Shown in pieces: positions 44,265 through 52,523 of a stretch of 64,000 nt of DNA. Made by a program: the position numbers and the translations under genes. Every line of letters starts with the position of its first letter. The first letter of the stretch is position 1. The notes beneath the pieces were generated by a model. That model was not told where the DNA came from, did not search any database, and saw only the letters and a list, made by a program, of their open reading frames with translations. Source of the DNA: Nakamurella sp. A5-74 (GTDB lineage: Bacteria; Actinomycetota; Actinomycetes; Mycobacteriales; Nakamurellaceae); the NCBI RefSeq assembly GCF_040438885.1, contig NZ_CP159218.1, positions 3,968,001 to 4,032,000 on the forward strand, written 5' to 3'.

Positions 44265-44840
44265 TCAGACGTTGACGCCGAAATCCCGCGCGATGCCCGA
44301 AAGGCCAGAGGCGTAACCCTGACCGACGGCCCGGAACTTCCACTCGACGCCGGAGCGGTACAGCTCACCGAAGACCATGGCGGTCTCGGTGGAGGCGTCC
44401 TCGGAGAGGTCGTAGCGGGCCAGTTCGGTGCCGTTGGCCTGGTCGACGACGCGGATGAAGGCGTTGCGCACCTGACCGAACGACTGCGAACGGGCGTCCG
44501 CCTCGTAGATCGAGACGGGGAAGACGATCGAGGAGATCTCGGCCGGTGCTGCCTGCAGATCCACCTTGATGGCTTCGTCGTCGCCGTCGCCCTCACCGGT
44601 GAGGTTGTCACCGGTGTGTTCGACGGAGCCGTCCGGGGACTTCAGGTTGTTGAAGAAGATGAAGTGCTTGTCGGACAGCACCTTCTTGTCCTCGCCCAGC
44701 ACCAGGGCCGAGGCATCGAGGTCGAAGTCGACCCCGGTGGTCGTCCGGACGTCCCATCCGAGACCCACCAGCACGGCCGTCAGGTTCGGGGCTTCCTTGG
44801 TCAGCGAGACGTTGCCGCCCTTGCTCAGGCTCACACCCAT
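44265..44840 (-). CDS. terD: TerD-family stress protein
   Basis: A 191-residue TerD, the standard length. It starts [20 protein letters not shown] and carries [41 protein letters not shown] and the Ca2+-binding loop [17 protein letters not shown], ending [16 protein letters not shown]. TerD proteins are cytoplasmic Ca2+-binding domains linked to tellurite, phage and oxidative stress and to differentiation in streptomycetes. AGAGGA lies about nine bases before ATG 44840. It is divergent (249 bp) from the biosynthetic operon at 45090. Confidence 0.96.
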   Translation of the reverse strand: MGVSLSKGGNVSLTKEAPNLTAVLVGLGWDVRTTTGVDFDLDASALVLGEDKKVLSDKHFIFFNNLKSPDGSVEHTGDNLTGEGDGDDEAIKVDLQAAPAEISSIVFPVSIYEADARSQSFGQVRNAFIRVVDQANGTELARYDLSEDASTETAMVFGELYRSGVEWKFRAVGQGYASGLSGIARDFGVNV

Positions 44841-45075
44841 GTCTGCCAAATCCTCTCGTCGGTGGTTCATCGTGTCGACTGCTCGGTCCGGCGGCTGCCG
44901 GATCCAGCGACGATGCCGCCGGGAATCCCCCGGCCGCCGCGCCTGTCGGCTCGAGCACGCACTGTGCTCAGCTACCTGCGAGCGTACCGTCGCCGCGCCG
45001 AGTGCCATCAGGGAATGTCCCTGGTCCCACCCCCGAGGTGCACCGCTCGCCTCTTCCTCCGGTGCGGGAGCGAAC

Positions 45076-45081
45076 TACGAT
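45076..45081 (+). promoter_or_regulatory. Putative -10 box (TACGAT) of the Ter-linked biosynthetic operon
   Basis: TACGAT ends five bases before GTG 45087 and eight before ATG 45090. No ribosome site is seen, so the operon's first message is probably leaderless. Confidence 0.45.
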
Positions 45082-45089
45082 CGGTCGTG

Positions 45090-46361
45090 ATGACGAGCGC
45101 ATGGTTCGGCGGCGGGACCAGCCGAGGAAGCGGTGCCGACCTGGATGCTGCCCGGTCGGCGATCGACGGCGCCGCGCAGGCGCTGCTGGACCTCGACACG
45201 CGTCAGGGGTACGTCGACGATGCGTTGCGGACGGCCAGGGAGTTCGCCGACCCGATGTCCACCGACGACCTGCAGCGCCAGTGGCGGACGATCACCGAGA
45301 AGTGCTTCGCCGCCTCGGCCGCCTACCTGGACGCGACGGCGAAGTTCCCGCTGGTCGACTCGATGGGCCGGGACAACCGCGTGCTGGACGTCGGCGCCGC
45401 CCGCCGCGCCTTCCTCGACGCGCACCGGGCGATGGCGGACGCCTCGACCGCGGTCGACTCCTTCTACCGGGCCCATCGGGAGCGGATCGACGCGGCGGCC
45501 AGGGCGGCCGCCGCAGTCCCCAGCCAGATCGCCGCGGCCCGCCGGGCAGCGAACAAGGTCGTGGAACAGGCCGGCGAGGTCGGCAGCGCGAACCCCGCCC
45601 TGCTGGACCTGCGCACCGTCACCGGGTCACTGGACGCACTGACCGCTGCGCTCGCGACGCTCGAAGCCGCCACCCATCCGCGGGCCCAGCAGACCGCTGC
45701 GCTGGCGGTGACCGAAGCGGCGGAACGTCTGAGCGCCGCTCTGGACGACGCCCCCCGACTGGCCGAGCGGGCGCGGTCGGCAGTGCCGTCCGTCCGCACC
45801 CGGCTGCAGGCTCTGGACACCCGACTCGAGCGGCTTCCGGTCGCCCAGTCGGCGTTGTGGCGGGAGTTCAACCAGGCCTCGTCCGCGGATCTCGCGCAAC
45901 ACCACCACCGCGCCGAGCACCTGCTGACCGAGGCCCGCAGCACGCTGACGGACGCCGAGCGGGCGATCGGCGACGGTGACCCCGAGTCCGCGCACGACGC
46001 CATCGACGCGGCCCGCCGGCTCGCGCACCAGGTGGACGGGCTGATCGACGACGTCACGCACCGGTTGGAGCGCCTGCGGGCGATCCGCGACGATCCCGGC
46101 CAGGCGGAGGCCAAGGTCCGCTTCTCGATCCGGGACGCCCAGCGCCTGGTCGTCGATCGCGGGCTGGCCGGCGAGTGGGGGTCGGTGCTGGACGCCCAGA
46201 CCGCCCGGGTCGATCGCGCCGTCGCCGCCCTGCAGGGTGTGCATCCCGATTACTGGGCGCTCGTCCGGGAACTGGACGCGGTACACGACTTCGTCAGGGA
46301 CGTCGTGGAACGAGTGCGACAGAGCGCCCGTCAGGGCGGCGCCGGACCCGGAGGTCGATGA
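45090..46361 (+). CDS. Long alpha-helical protein of the Ter-linked operon, unknown function
   Basis: A 423-residue protein, almost entirely Ala/Arg/Asp/Leu helix with coiled-coil character. The only globular hint is the N-terminal AWFGGGTSRGSGADLDAARS. There are no Cys-rich or catalytic motifs and no membrane segment. It heads a rightward operon: its stop is one base before the GTG of the CitE-like gene. By position it may be a scaffold or partner of the enzymes that follow. Start ATG 45090 or GTG 45087. I do not recognise a family. Confidence 0.8.
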   Translation: MTSAWFGGGTSRGSGADLDAARSAIDGAAQALLDLDTRQGYVDDALRTAREFADPMSTDDLQRQWRTITEKCFAASAAYLDATAKFPLVDSMGRDNRVLDVGAARRAFLDAHRAMADASTAVDSFYRAHRERIDAAARAAAAVPSQIAAARRAANKVVEQAGEVGSANPALLDLRTVTGSLDALTAALATLEAATHPRAQQTAALAVTEAAERLSAALDDAPRLAERARSAVPSVRTRLQALDTRLERLPVAQSALWREFNQASSADLAQHHHRAEHLLTEARSTLTDAERAIGDGDPESAHDAIDAARRLAHQVDGLIDDVTHRLERLRAIRDDPGQAEAKVRFSIRDAQRLVVDRGLAGEWGSVLDAQTARVDRAVAALQGVHPDYWALVRELDAVHDFVRDVVERVRQSARQGGAGPGGR

Positions 46362-46362
46362 C

Positions 46363-47565
46363 GTGCGGCACTTCTCCCAGCTTCCCGCTGCCGCCTCGGG
46401 GGAGCTGTTCCATCGCGCGCCCGCTGAGTTCGACCGCGACTCCTCCCACCAGGTGTTGGCGCACGCGCTCGGCGCGACCCTCTACGTACCGGGAACGCGG
46501 GACGATCTGGCCGAGGTGATCGAGCGTCGGGTCGCGGCCGGCGTGCGGTCGATGGTGATCGACCTCGAGGACGCCGTCCGGGACGACGACCTCGCGCAGG
46601 CCGAGGACAACACGGTCCGGGCCATCGCCCGGCTGTCCGCCCGGCGGGCCGGCGCGCTGCTCTTCGTCCGCACCCGGGTCCCCGAGCAAATCCCACAGAT
46701 CACCGAGCACCTCGGCAAGTACGGCGAGGCACTGACCGGGTTCGTCGCCCCCAAGTTCACCCCTGCCAACGCCGTCGCCTACCTGGACGCGACTGCCGAA
46801 GCAGCACAGCGCAGCGGCTCGCGAATGTTCCTGATGCCCGTGCTGGAGACCCCCGACCTGCTGTACCGGGAGACCAGAGAGCCTGCGCTGCAGGAACTCC
46901 GGGACATCCTGACGAGAAATCGGGACCAGATCCTGTGCCTGCGGCTCGGCGCCACCGACCTGTGCGGCCTGTACGGGATCCGCCGCGATCGCGACCTGTC
47001 GATCTACGAGGTGCAGATCGTCGCGGACCTGATCGGCGACCTGGTCAACCACTTCGGCCGGATGGACGGCACCGGACACGTCATCTCCGGACCGGTCTGG
47101 GAGTACTTCCGGTCGCAGGACCGGCTGATGAAGCCGCGCCTGCGCGCCAGCCCGTTCGAACTGCTGCGCGCCGGAAAACTCCGCGACCGGTTGCTCAAGG
47201 AGGATCTCGACGGGTTGATCCGGGAGATCGTGCTCGACCGCTCGAACGGCCTCACCGGCAAAACCGTCATCCATCCGACCCACGTGCCCGTGGTGCACGC
47301 GATGTCGACCGTCTCGCACGAGGAGTACGTCGATGCCCAGGCCGTGCTGGCAGCCGCAACTCCGTCGGCGCTGCAGACCGGATCCGCTGTGGCACAAGGC
47401 GGATCGTCCGGTGGGGTTGCCGCCTCCCAGTACCGCAACAAGATGAACGAGTTCCGGCCGCACCGCCGGTGGGCGGAGCGGATCATGCTGCGCGCCGAGG
47501 TGTTCGGGGTCCTCGCACCCGGTGTGACCGTGCCGCGACTGCTGGCCGCCGTGGAGTCCGTGTGA
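46363..47565 (+). CDS. HpcH/HpaI aldolase / citrate-lyase-beta (CitE)-like enzyme
   Basis: A 400-residue TIM-barrel C-C lyase. Diagnostic pieces are GATLYVPGTRDDLAEVIERR, MVIDLEDAVRDDDLAQAEDN (substrate/metal acidic pair), LFVRTRVPEQ, MPVLETPDLLYRETREPALQ, CLRLGATDLCGLYGIRRDRDL and NGLTGKTVIHPTHVPVV. It is longer than CitE (about 300) and carries the extra C-terminus found in Ter-operon members. GTG 46363 has GGAGG eight bases upstream. Its stop overlaps the next GTG (GTGA). In published comparisons of Ter systems such lyases accompany PRTase and PELOTA genes and are thought to build a nucleoside-like metabolite. Confidence 0.88.
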   Translation: MRHFSQLPAAASGELFHRAPAEFDRDSSHQVLAHALGATLYVPGTRDDLAEVIERRVAAGVRSMVIDLEDAVRDDDLAQAEDNTVRAIARLSARRAGALLFVRTRVPEQIPQITEHLGKYGEALTGFVAPKFTPANAVAYLDATAEAAQRSGSRMFLMPVLETPDLLYRETREPALQELRDILTRNRDQILCLRLGATDLCGLYGIRRDRDLSIYEVQIVADLIGDLVNHFGRMDGTGHVISGPVWEYFRSQDRLMKPRLRASPFELLRAGKLRDRLLKEDLDGLIREIVLDRSNGLTGKTVIHPTHVPVVHAMSTVSHEEYVDAQAVLAAATPSALQTGSAVAQGGSSGGVAASQYRNKMNEFRPHRRWAERIMLRAEVFGVLAPGVTVPRLLAAVESV

Positions 47566-50090
47566 CGCTGCACACGAACTCGGTGCCGACCCCCGGGCTA
47601 CCGCAGATCGAGCTCGTCACCCGGTCGTCGCCGGTCGATCTGGACGTGTCCGACCTGATCTCGCTGGCCCTGCGGCACAACCCCAGGCGCGCACACCTGT
47701 GGGTGTCGAAGGTGCTCGGCAAGCATGTGGGTGTCCATCCGGACATCGCACTCGGCTGTGGTCGTCTGCTCGGCGGACTCGTCGATGCCCTGCTGCACGA
47801 CCGTCCGGTGCCGGACCGGTGGGCTGCTGCCGCCGTCGTCGCCCTGTCGGACATCGACCCGTCCGCACTGGTCCGTGAGATTCCCTGTGCTGCAGTGCCT
47901 TCCGACGCACCGACCGTCACCTCCTGGCGGGGTGCGGACGGGCCGGTGGTGATCGGGTTCGCCGAGACAGCCACGGCGCTCGGCAGCACGGTCGCCGAAG
48001 CGCTCGGATCCAGGTTCTCGCTGCACTCGACCCGACGCCCGAGCGAACTCGTGCCCACGGCTGGCACTTTCGAGGAGGGCCACAGCCACGCCACGACCCA
48101 CCTGCTGACGCCGTGGCCCTCGCACCGCCTCGCCGGCGGCGATCCGCTGGTGCTCGTGGACGACGAGCTCAGTACCGGTCACACCGCGCGCGCCACCATC
48201 GGGCAGCTGCACGCGCAGTTCCCCGGCCGGTCCCACTACGTCGTCGCGACGTTGGTGGACCTGCGTTCCGACGCCGATCGGGATGCCCTGCAGCAGTGGG
48301 CGGACGAGCAGGGCCTCCGGGTTGACGTGGTCAGCCTGGTCGCCGCGACAGCCGCCATTCCCGCCGATCTCGCGGTCCGAGCAGCAGCCCACATCGCGGC
48401 CCTGCATGCCATCACCCCCGAGGTGCCGCCGATCGAGACGGTGGAGGCGACCGACCTGGCACCGACCGCCCCCATCGCCGACCTGACCCTCGACTGGCCG
48501 GAAGGTCTGCGGCAGGGCGGACGCTTCGGGACCGCGGGCGGCAGTCTGCCCGCCCGACATCGGGCCGCGGCTCAGGCGGCAGCACGCCTGCGGGCCGCGC
48601 TCCCGGCAGCTGCCCGCAGGATCCTGGTGATCGGCACCGAAGAGTTTCTCTACCTGCCGTTGCTCATCGCCGGGCAGCTGGCGAAAGACCACGACGTGCG
48701 TTTCCAGTCCACCACCCGCTCGCCTGTCCATGCCGAACACACCGCCGGCTACCCGATCCGTCGACGACTGCGGTTCGGTGATCGGCCGGGCGGCAGCGCC
48801 GACGACGGTGAGGCGGCCCGTTTCCTCTACAACGCAGACTGGCCGGTCGCCGACGGCTGGACCGAGGAGGCCGATGCGATCGTCCTGATCTGTGACGACG
48901 CTCCGGCCGATGCGGTGAGAGCTGTTGCAACCCTGCAGATCCCGTACCTGGTGGCCCGATTGCCCGCCGATCGTCCGTGGCCGCCGGCACTGACCGGCCC
49001 GACCTTCGGCAGCTATCGCGGCGATGAGGTCAGCTGGCTGTTGACCGATCTGAGCGCGGCCGACCTGGAGGGCGCCGTCGGCGAGCGGGAGCAGCGGGTG
49101 CAGTCCGGTGCCGAGCACTACGCCGAATCACTGCCCGTCGAATATCAGCCGGGCCCGGAGTACACCGAGCTGTTCCACCGGATGCTGCAGACCTCGGCCG
49201 ACCGGCTGGCCCTGGCAGTGGCTGCCCTGACCGAACTGGTGATCGCCGAACGCGGTGAAGAGCTGACCCTGGTGTCGCTGGCCAGGGCCGGGACGCCCGT
49301 CGGCGTGCTCATGCGTCGGTGGGCAGCGAGGCGTGGGCTCACACTCCCCCACTACTCGGTGTCGATCGTCCGTGACCGGGGGATCGATCCGGTGGCCCTG
49401 GAACACCTGGCCCGGCACCACGATCCGTCCACCGTGGTGTTCGTCGACGGGTGGACCGGCAAGGGCGCGATCACCGTGGAGCTCGCCCAGGCGCTGGAAT
49501 CCTTCCGCGCTGAGACCGGGGCGCGCTTCGACCCGACGATCGCGGTGCTCGCGGATCCCGGTTCGTGCACGCCGTTGCACGGCACCCGCGATGACTTCCT
49601 CATCGCTTCTGCCTGCCTGAACTCGACGGTGTCCGGGCTGGTGTCCAGGACCGTGCTGAACCCGGACCTCACTTCGCCCCAGCAGTTCCACGGCGCGAAG
49701 TTCTACGCCGATCTCGCCGAGGTCGATCTGTCGAACACCTTTGTCGACACCGTTTCCGCGCATTTCGACGACATCGCAGCACGGGTGCCGTCTGCCCTGG
49801 CCGAACTGCAGGCCTCGGACCGGACGCCCAGCTTCGCCGGGATGGCCGCCGTCGAACAGGTCCGGCAGCGATACGGTCTGCCGTCGGTCAACCTGGTGAA
49901 GCCTGGAGTCGGCGAGACGACCCGGGTGCTGCTGCGCCGGGTGCCGTGGAAGGTGCTCGTCCGCGAGCCGGATTCACCCGATCACCTGCACATCCGCCTG
50001 CTGGCCGCAGACAGAGCCGTCCCGGTCGAACACGTCCCCGATCTGCCCTATGCCTGCATGGGGCTGATCCGACCGATCGGAAGTACATGA
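47562..50090 (+). CDS. PRTase_2-TRSP-StiP-PELOTA four-domain fusion protein
   Basis: An 842-residue multidomain protein. About 10-290: phosphoribosyltransferase of the PRTase_2 type (HNPRRAHLWVSKVLGKHVGV; VIGFAETATALGSTVA; PRPP loop LVLVDDELSTGHTARATI near 196). About 300-465: TRSP domain (LDWPEGLRQGGRFGTAGG; LVIGTEEFLYLPLLIAGQLA; VRFQSTTRSPVHA). About 478-740: StiP cysteine-protease family (TFGSYRGDEVSWLLTDL; LVSLARAGTPVGVLMRR; HYSVSIVRDRGID; VVFVDGWTGKGAITVELAQ; LIASACLNSTVSGLVSRTVL). About 765-842: PELOTA RNA-binding domain (VKPGVGETTRVLLRRVPW; LPYACMGLIR). These are normally two or more genes. GTG start and ATGA end overlaps couple it to both neighbours. Confidence 0.9.
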   Translation: MTLHTNSVPTPGLPQIELVTRSSPVDLDVSDLISLALRHNPRRAHLWVSKVLGKHVGVHPDIALGCGRLLGGLVDALLHDRPVPDRWAAAAVVALSDIDPSALVREIPCAAVPSDAPTVTSWRGADGPVVIGFAETATALGSTVAEALGSRFSLHSTRRPSELVPTAGTFEEGHSHATTHLLTPWPSHRLAGGDPLVLVDDELSTGHTARATIGQLHAQFPGRSHYVVATLVDLRSDADRDALQQWADEQGLRVDVVSLVAATAAIPADLAVRAAAHIAALHAITPEVPPIETVEATDLAPTAPIADLTLDWPEGLRQGGRFGTAGGSLPARHRAAAQAAARLRAALPAAARRILVIGTEEFLYLPLLIAGQLAKDHDVRFQSTTRSPVHAEHTAGYPIRRRLRFGDRPGGSADDGEAARFLYNADWPVADGWTEEADAIVLICDDAPADAVRAVATLQIPYLVARLPADRPWPPALTGPTFGSYRGDEVSWLLTDLSAADLEGAVGEREQRVQSGAEHYAESLPVEYQPGPEYTELFHRMLQTSADRLALAVAALTELVIAERGEELTLVSLARAGTPVGVLMRRWAARRGLTLPHYSVSIVRDRGIDPVALEHLARHHDPSTVVFVDGWTGKGAITVELAQALESFRAETGARFDPTIAVLADPGSCTPLHGTRDDFLIASACLNSTVSGLVSRTVLNPDLTSPQQFHGAKFYADLAEVDLSNTFVDTVSAHFDDIAARVPSALAELQASDRTPSFAGMAAVEQVRQRYGLPSVNLVKPGVGETTRVLLRRVPWKVLVREPDSPDHLHIRLLAADRAVPVEHVPDLPYACMGLIRPIGST

Positions 50091-50896
50091 GCGACACGAT
50101 GGTGGTGACCGACCTCGACCGCACGCTGATCTACTCGAACTCAGCCATGGACGTGCGGGTGCCGGACGCCGATGCCCCCACGCTGGTCACCGCGGAGTTC
50201 CACGAGGGCAAGCCGCTGTCGTTCCTGACTCTCGCTGCGGCGCAACTGATCTGGCGGTTGCCGGCCGACGTCCTGGTTCCGGCGACCACCCGGACCGTCA
50301 AGCAGTACCGGCGGATCTCCCTCCCCCGACCGCCCGGGCGGTACGCAGTCACCAGCAACGGCGGGACGATCCTCATCGACGGTCGACCCGACATCCGATG
50401 GACGGCCCAGGTGCGTCGCGACATCGCTGCGGCCGCCGACGGGGCGGAGATCCTGGGCCGGTTGATGCCGCTCACCGAGCAGGGCTGGGTGCGATCGGTG
50501 CGATCGGCGGACGAGTTGTTCTACTACCTGGTCTGCGAACGGGCGGACGGCTACCCGGACGGCTTCATCGACGAACTCGCAGAGTGGTGCGCGGCCCGCG
50601 AATGGCGGATCTCGGTGCAGGGCCGCAAGGTCTACACGCTGCCGGTGCACCTGAAGAAATCCGCTGCGGTGCAGCGTGTTCGGGAGCTGGCGGGCACTTG
50701 TCGGCTGCTCGCGGCCGGCGATGGAGCGCTCGACGCCGACGTCCTGGAGATGGCCGACGCCGCCATCCGGCCCCGGCACGGTGAGCTGTGGGAGCAGGGC
50801 TGGCAACACCCCGGCGTCACCCTCACCGACTCGAGCGGCATCCTGGCCGGCGAGGAGATGGTCCGCTGGTACGCCGCGGAGTTGGGCGTCTCCTGA
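50087..50896 (+). CDS. HAD-superfamily phosphatase of the Ter-linked operon
   Basis: A 269-residue HAD hydrolase. Motif I is VVTDLDRTLIYSNSAM (nucleophile Asp plus general-acid Asp). AVTSNGGTILIDGRPDI fits a cap-type entry, VHLKKSAAVQRV provides the motif III Lys, and LAAGDGALDADVLEMADAAI motif IV. The C2-type cap suggests a sugar- or nucleotide-phosphate substrate. ATG 50087 overlaps the fusion gene's stop, and this is the last gene of the operon. The expected role is dephosphorylating the product of the PRTase; that is inferred from the conserved association. Confidence 0.9.
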   Translation: MSDTMVVTDLDRTLIYSNSAMDVRVPDADAPTLVTAEFHEGKPLSFLTLAAAQLIWRLPADVLVPATTRTVKQYRRISLPRPPGRYAVTSNGGTILIDGRPDIRWTAQVRRDIAAAADGAEILGRLMPLTEQGWVRSVRSADELFYYLVCERADGYPDGFIDELAEWCAAREWRISVQGRKVYTLPVHLKKSAAVQRVRELAGTCRLLAAGDGALDADVLEMADAAIRPRHGELWEQGWQHPGVTLTDSSGILAGEEMVRWYAAELGVS

Positions 50897-50907
50897 CCCT
50901 GCCCGAC

Positions 50908-51033
50908 AGGGTCTCGACGCGCTCGTCCCTCGCTTGCTCGACCAACGGAAAATGACGGTCACCGCATGGTCGCTCGACCAACGGAAATTGTCGGTGATCG
51001 AGCGAGGAACGAGTCGAGATCCCGTCGTCATTC
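50908..51033. repeat. Dispersed GGTCTCGAC repeat, copy 3 (inverted pair with inner duplication)
   Basis: The left arm GGGTCTCGACGCGCTCG and right arm CGAGGAACGAGTCGAGATCC are inverted copies. Between them GCTCGACCAACGGAAAWTG occurs twice (about 50936 and 50972). It separates the HAD and RmlC-like genes' convergent ends. Confidence 0.75.
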
Positions 51034-51048
51034 CGCCGGTCTCGGCCG

Positions 51049-51618
51049 TCAGCCGAAGAACGGTGCCGCGGCGGCATCCTTGGCGGAGACCTGGTCGGTG
51101 TCGGTGACGTCGACCGGGATCGGCCACTCGACTCCGAGACCGGGATCCAGCGGCGAGTAGGCGACGCCGACCATCCCGGGCGTCCACTCACTGGTGAAGC
51201 AGTAGAGGTACTCGCAACCGTCGCCCGACGTGGCCTGGAAGGCGTTGCAGACCCCGGCCGGCACCAGCACCTGGGTACCGGGGCGCAGCGGTACCTGCAG
51301 CACCGTGCCACGGGTGGGTGAGTCATCGCGGGCATCGAGGTAGACGCCGAACGCCTCCCCGGAGATGCAGGCGATCAGCTTGACCATCGCCTCGCCGTGC
51401 AGCCCGCGGATCGCCCCCCGATGGGTCCGGGTGACGTTGATCTGCTCCCAGGTCCGGCCGGCCGGCAGCATCCCGGAGTAGGTCGACATCCGGAAGAACT
51501 CCCGGATCGTGCCGCGACCGTCGGTGATCTGCTTCTGGGTGATCAGGTGCACACCGTCGATGGCGGTGTCGCTGATCCGGAGGTCTACGAGGTGCGGAAA
51601 GGGCCGCGGATCGCTCAC
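51049..51618 (-). CDS. dTDP-4-dehydrorhamnose 3,5-epimerase-like cupin (RmlC family)
   Basis: A 189-residue RmlC-fold protein. TDGRGTIREFFRMSTYSG, INVTRTHRGAIRGLHGE, KLIACISGEAFGVYLDAR, SPTRGTVLQVP and LVPAGVCNAFQATSGDGCEYLYCFT follow family order. The canonical RGLH(Y/F)Q is RGLHGE here, so specificity may differ from the rhamnose enzyme; 3-epimerases or 3,4-isomerases of other dTDP-ketosugars share this fold. No other rml genes are present in the window. GTG start 51618. It is divergent from psd (51753). Confidence 0.85.
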   Translation of the reverse strand: MSDPRPFPHLVDLRISDTAIDGVHLITQKQITDGRGTIREFFRMSTYSGMLPAGRTWEQINVTRTHRGAIRGLHGEAMVKLIACISGEAFGVYLDARDDSPTRGTVLQVPLRPGTQVLVPAGVCNAFQATSGDGCEYLYCFTSEWTPGMVGVAYSPLDPGLGVEWPIPVDVTDTDQVSAKDAAAAPFFG

Positions 51619-51752
51619 CCGGCCATCATCCCATGACCCCGCCGGAGCCCGTCGACTACCGTGTGAGTCGTTCGAGCCTGCTCGGCTGCATCTCGGCCGC
51701 CTCGAGCACGCGCTTCCCCGTCACCCACCACGAAGGACAGCCCCGCACCCCG

Positions 51753-52523
51753 ATGGCCAGACCCGACACCTCGCCCACCGGCCCTGCTGCGACCGACCCG
51801 ACCACCGGCACCTCACTCGGACACGTGCTCGACCTCGTCCGTCAGGCGATCCCGCCGATCCATCGTGGCGGTCGGCCGCTGGTGCTCGGTGCCGCCGGCA
51901 TCACCCTGCTGACGCGCACCCTGCTGCGCCGGGTCGGACTGCGTCGGACAGGCGGGGTGGTCGGCCGATTCGGTCTGGCCGGCACCGCCGCGACCGCGCT
52001 GTTCTTCCGTGCTCCGGCCAGGGTGGCTCCCGCCACTCGCAACGCCGTCGTGGCCGCCGCTGACGGACTCATCGCCCTGGTCGACGAGGCCGTCCCGCCG
52101 ATCGAGCTCGGCCTCGAGCCGGGCCCGCGGCCGCGGGTGTCGGTGTTCCTGTCGCTGCTGGACGTGCACGTCCAGCGGGTCCCGGTGGAAGGTGTCGTCA
52201 CCAAGATCGCCTACCGGCCCGGCACGTTCCTCTCGGCGGATCTGGACAAGGCCTCCGAGGACAACGAACGCAACAGCATGCTGATCGCGGCGCCGGCCGG
52301 GGAGGTGGTGGTCACCCAGATCGCCGGCCTGCTGGCCAGGCGCATCGTCTGCGACCTGAAACCGGGCGCAGCGGCCCACCTCGGCAGCACCTACGGCCTG
52401 ATCCGGTTCGGCTCACGGGTGGACGTCTACCTGCCGGTCGGCACCGAGATCGTCGTCCGCCCGGGCCAGCGCACCATCGGCGGCGAGACGCTGCTCGCCG
52501 TGTTGGACGGCACGCCCACGTGA
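51753..52523 (+). CDS. psd: Phosphatidylserine decarboxylase (short, archaeal-type)
   Basis: A 256-residue PSD proenzyme, which makes phosphatidylethanolamine. It is self-cleaved at LGST (AHLGSTYGLIRFGSRVDVYL; Gly-Ser about 211-212), where the Ser becomes the pyruvoyl group. FLSLLDVHVQRVPVEGVVTK and DNERNSMLI are also typical. N-terminal hydrophobic stretches (LVLGAAGITLLTR; FGLAGTAATALFF) anchor it at the membrane. ATG 51753 has only a distant AAGGA. Its stop overlaps the pssA start (TGATG), so the two PE-synthesis steps are coupled. Confidence 0.93.
   Translation: MARPDTSPTGPAATDPTTGTSLGHVLDLVRQAIPPIHRGGRPLVLGAAGITLLTRTLLRRVGLRRTGGVVGRFGLAGTAATALFFRAPARVAPATRNAVVAAADGLIALVDEAVPPIELGLEPGPRPRVSVFLSLLDVHVQRVPVEGVVTKIAYRPGTFLSADLDKASEDNERNSMLIAAPAGEVVVTQIAGLLARRIVCDLKPGAAAHLGSTYGLIRFGSRVDVYLPVGTEIVVRPGQRTIGGETLLAVLDGTPT

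Noticed and set aside
44066-44611. N-terminal extension of the DUF475 protein to 581 residues
   Set aside because: The extension reads the terD gene and its terminator in a wrong frame; the first membrane helix begins at ATG 44065.
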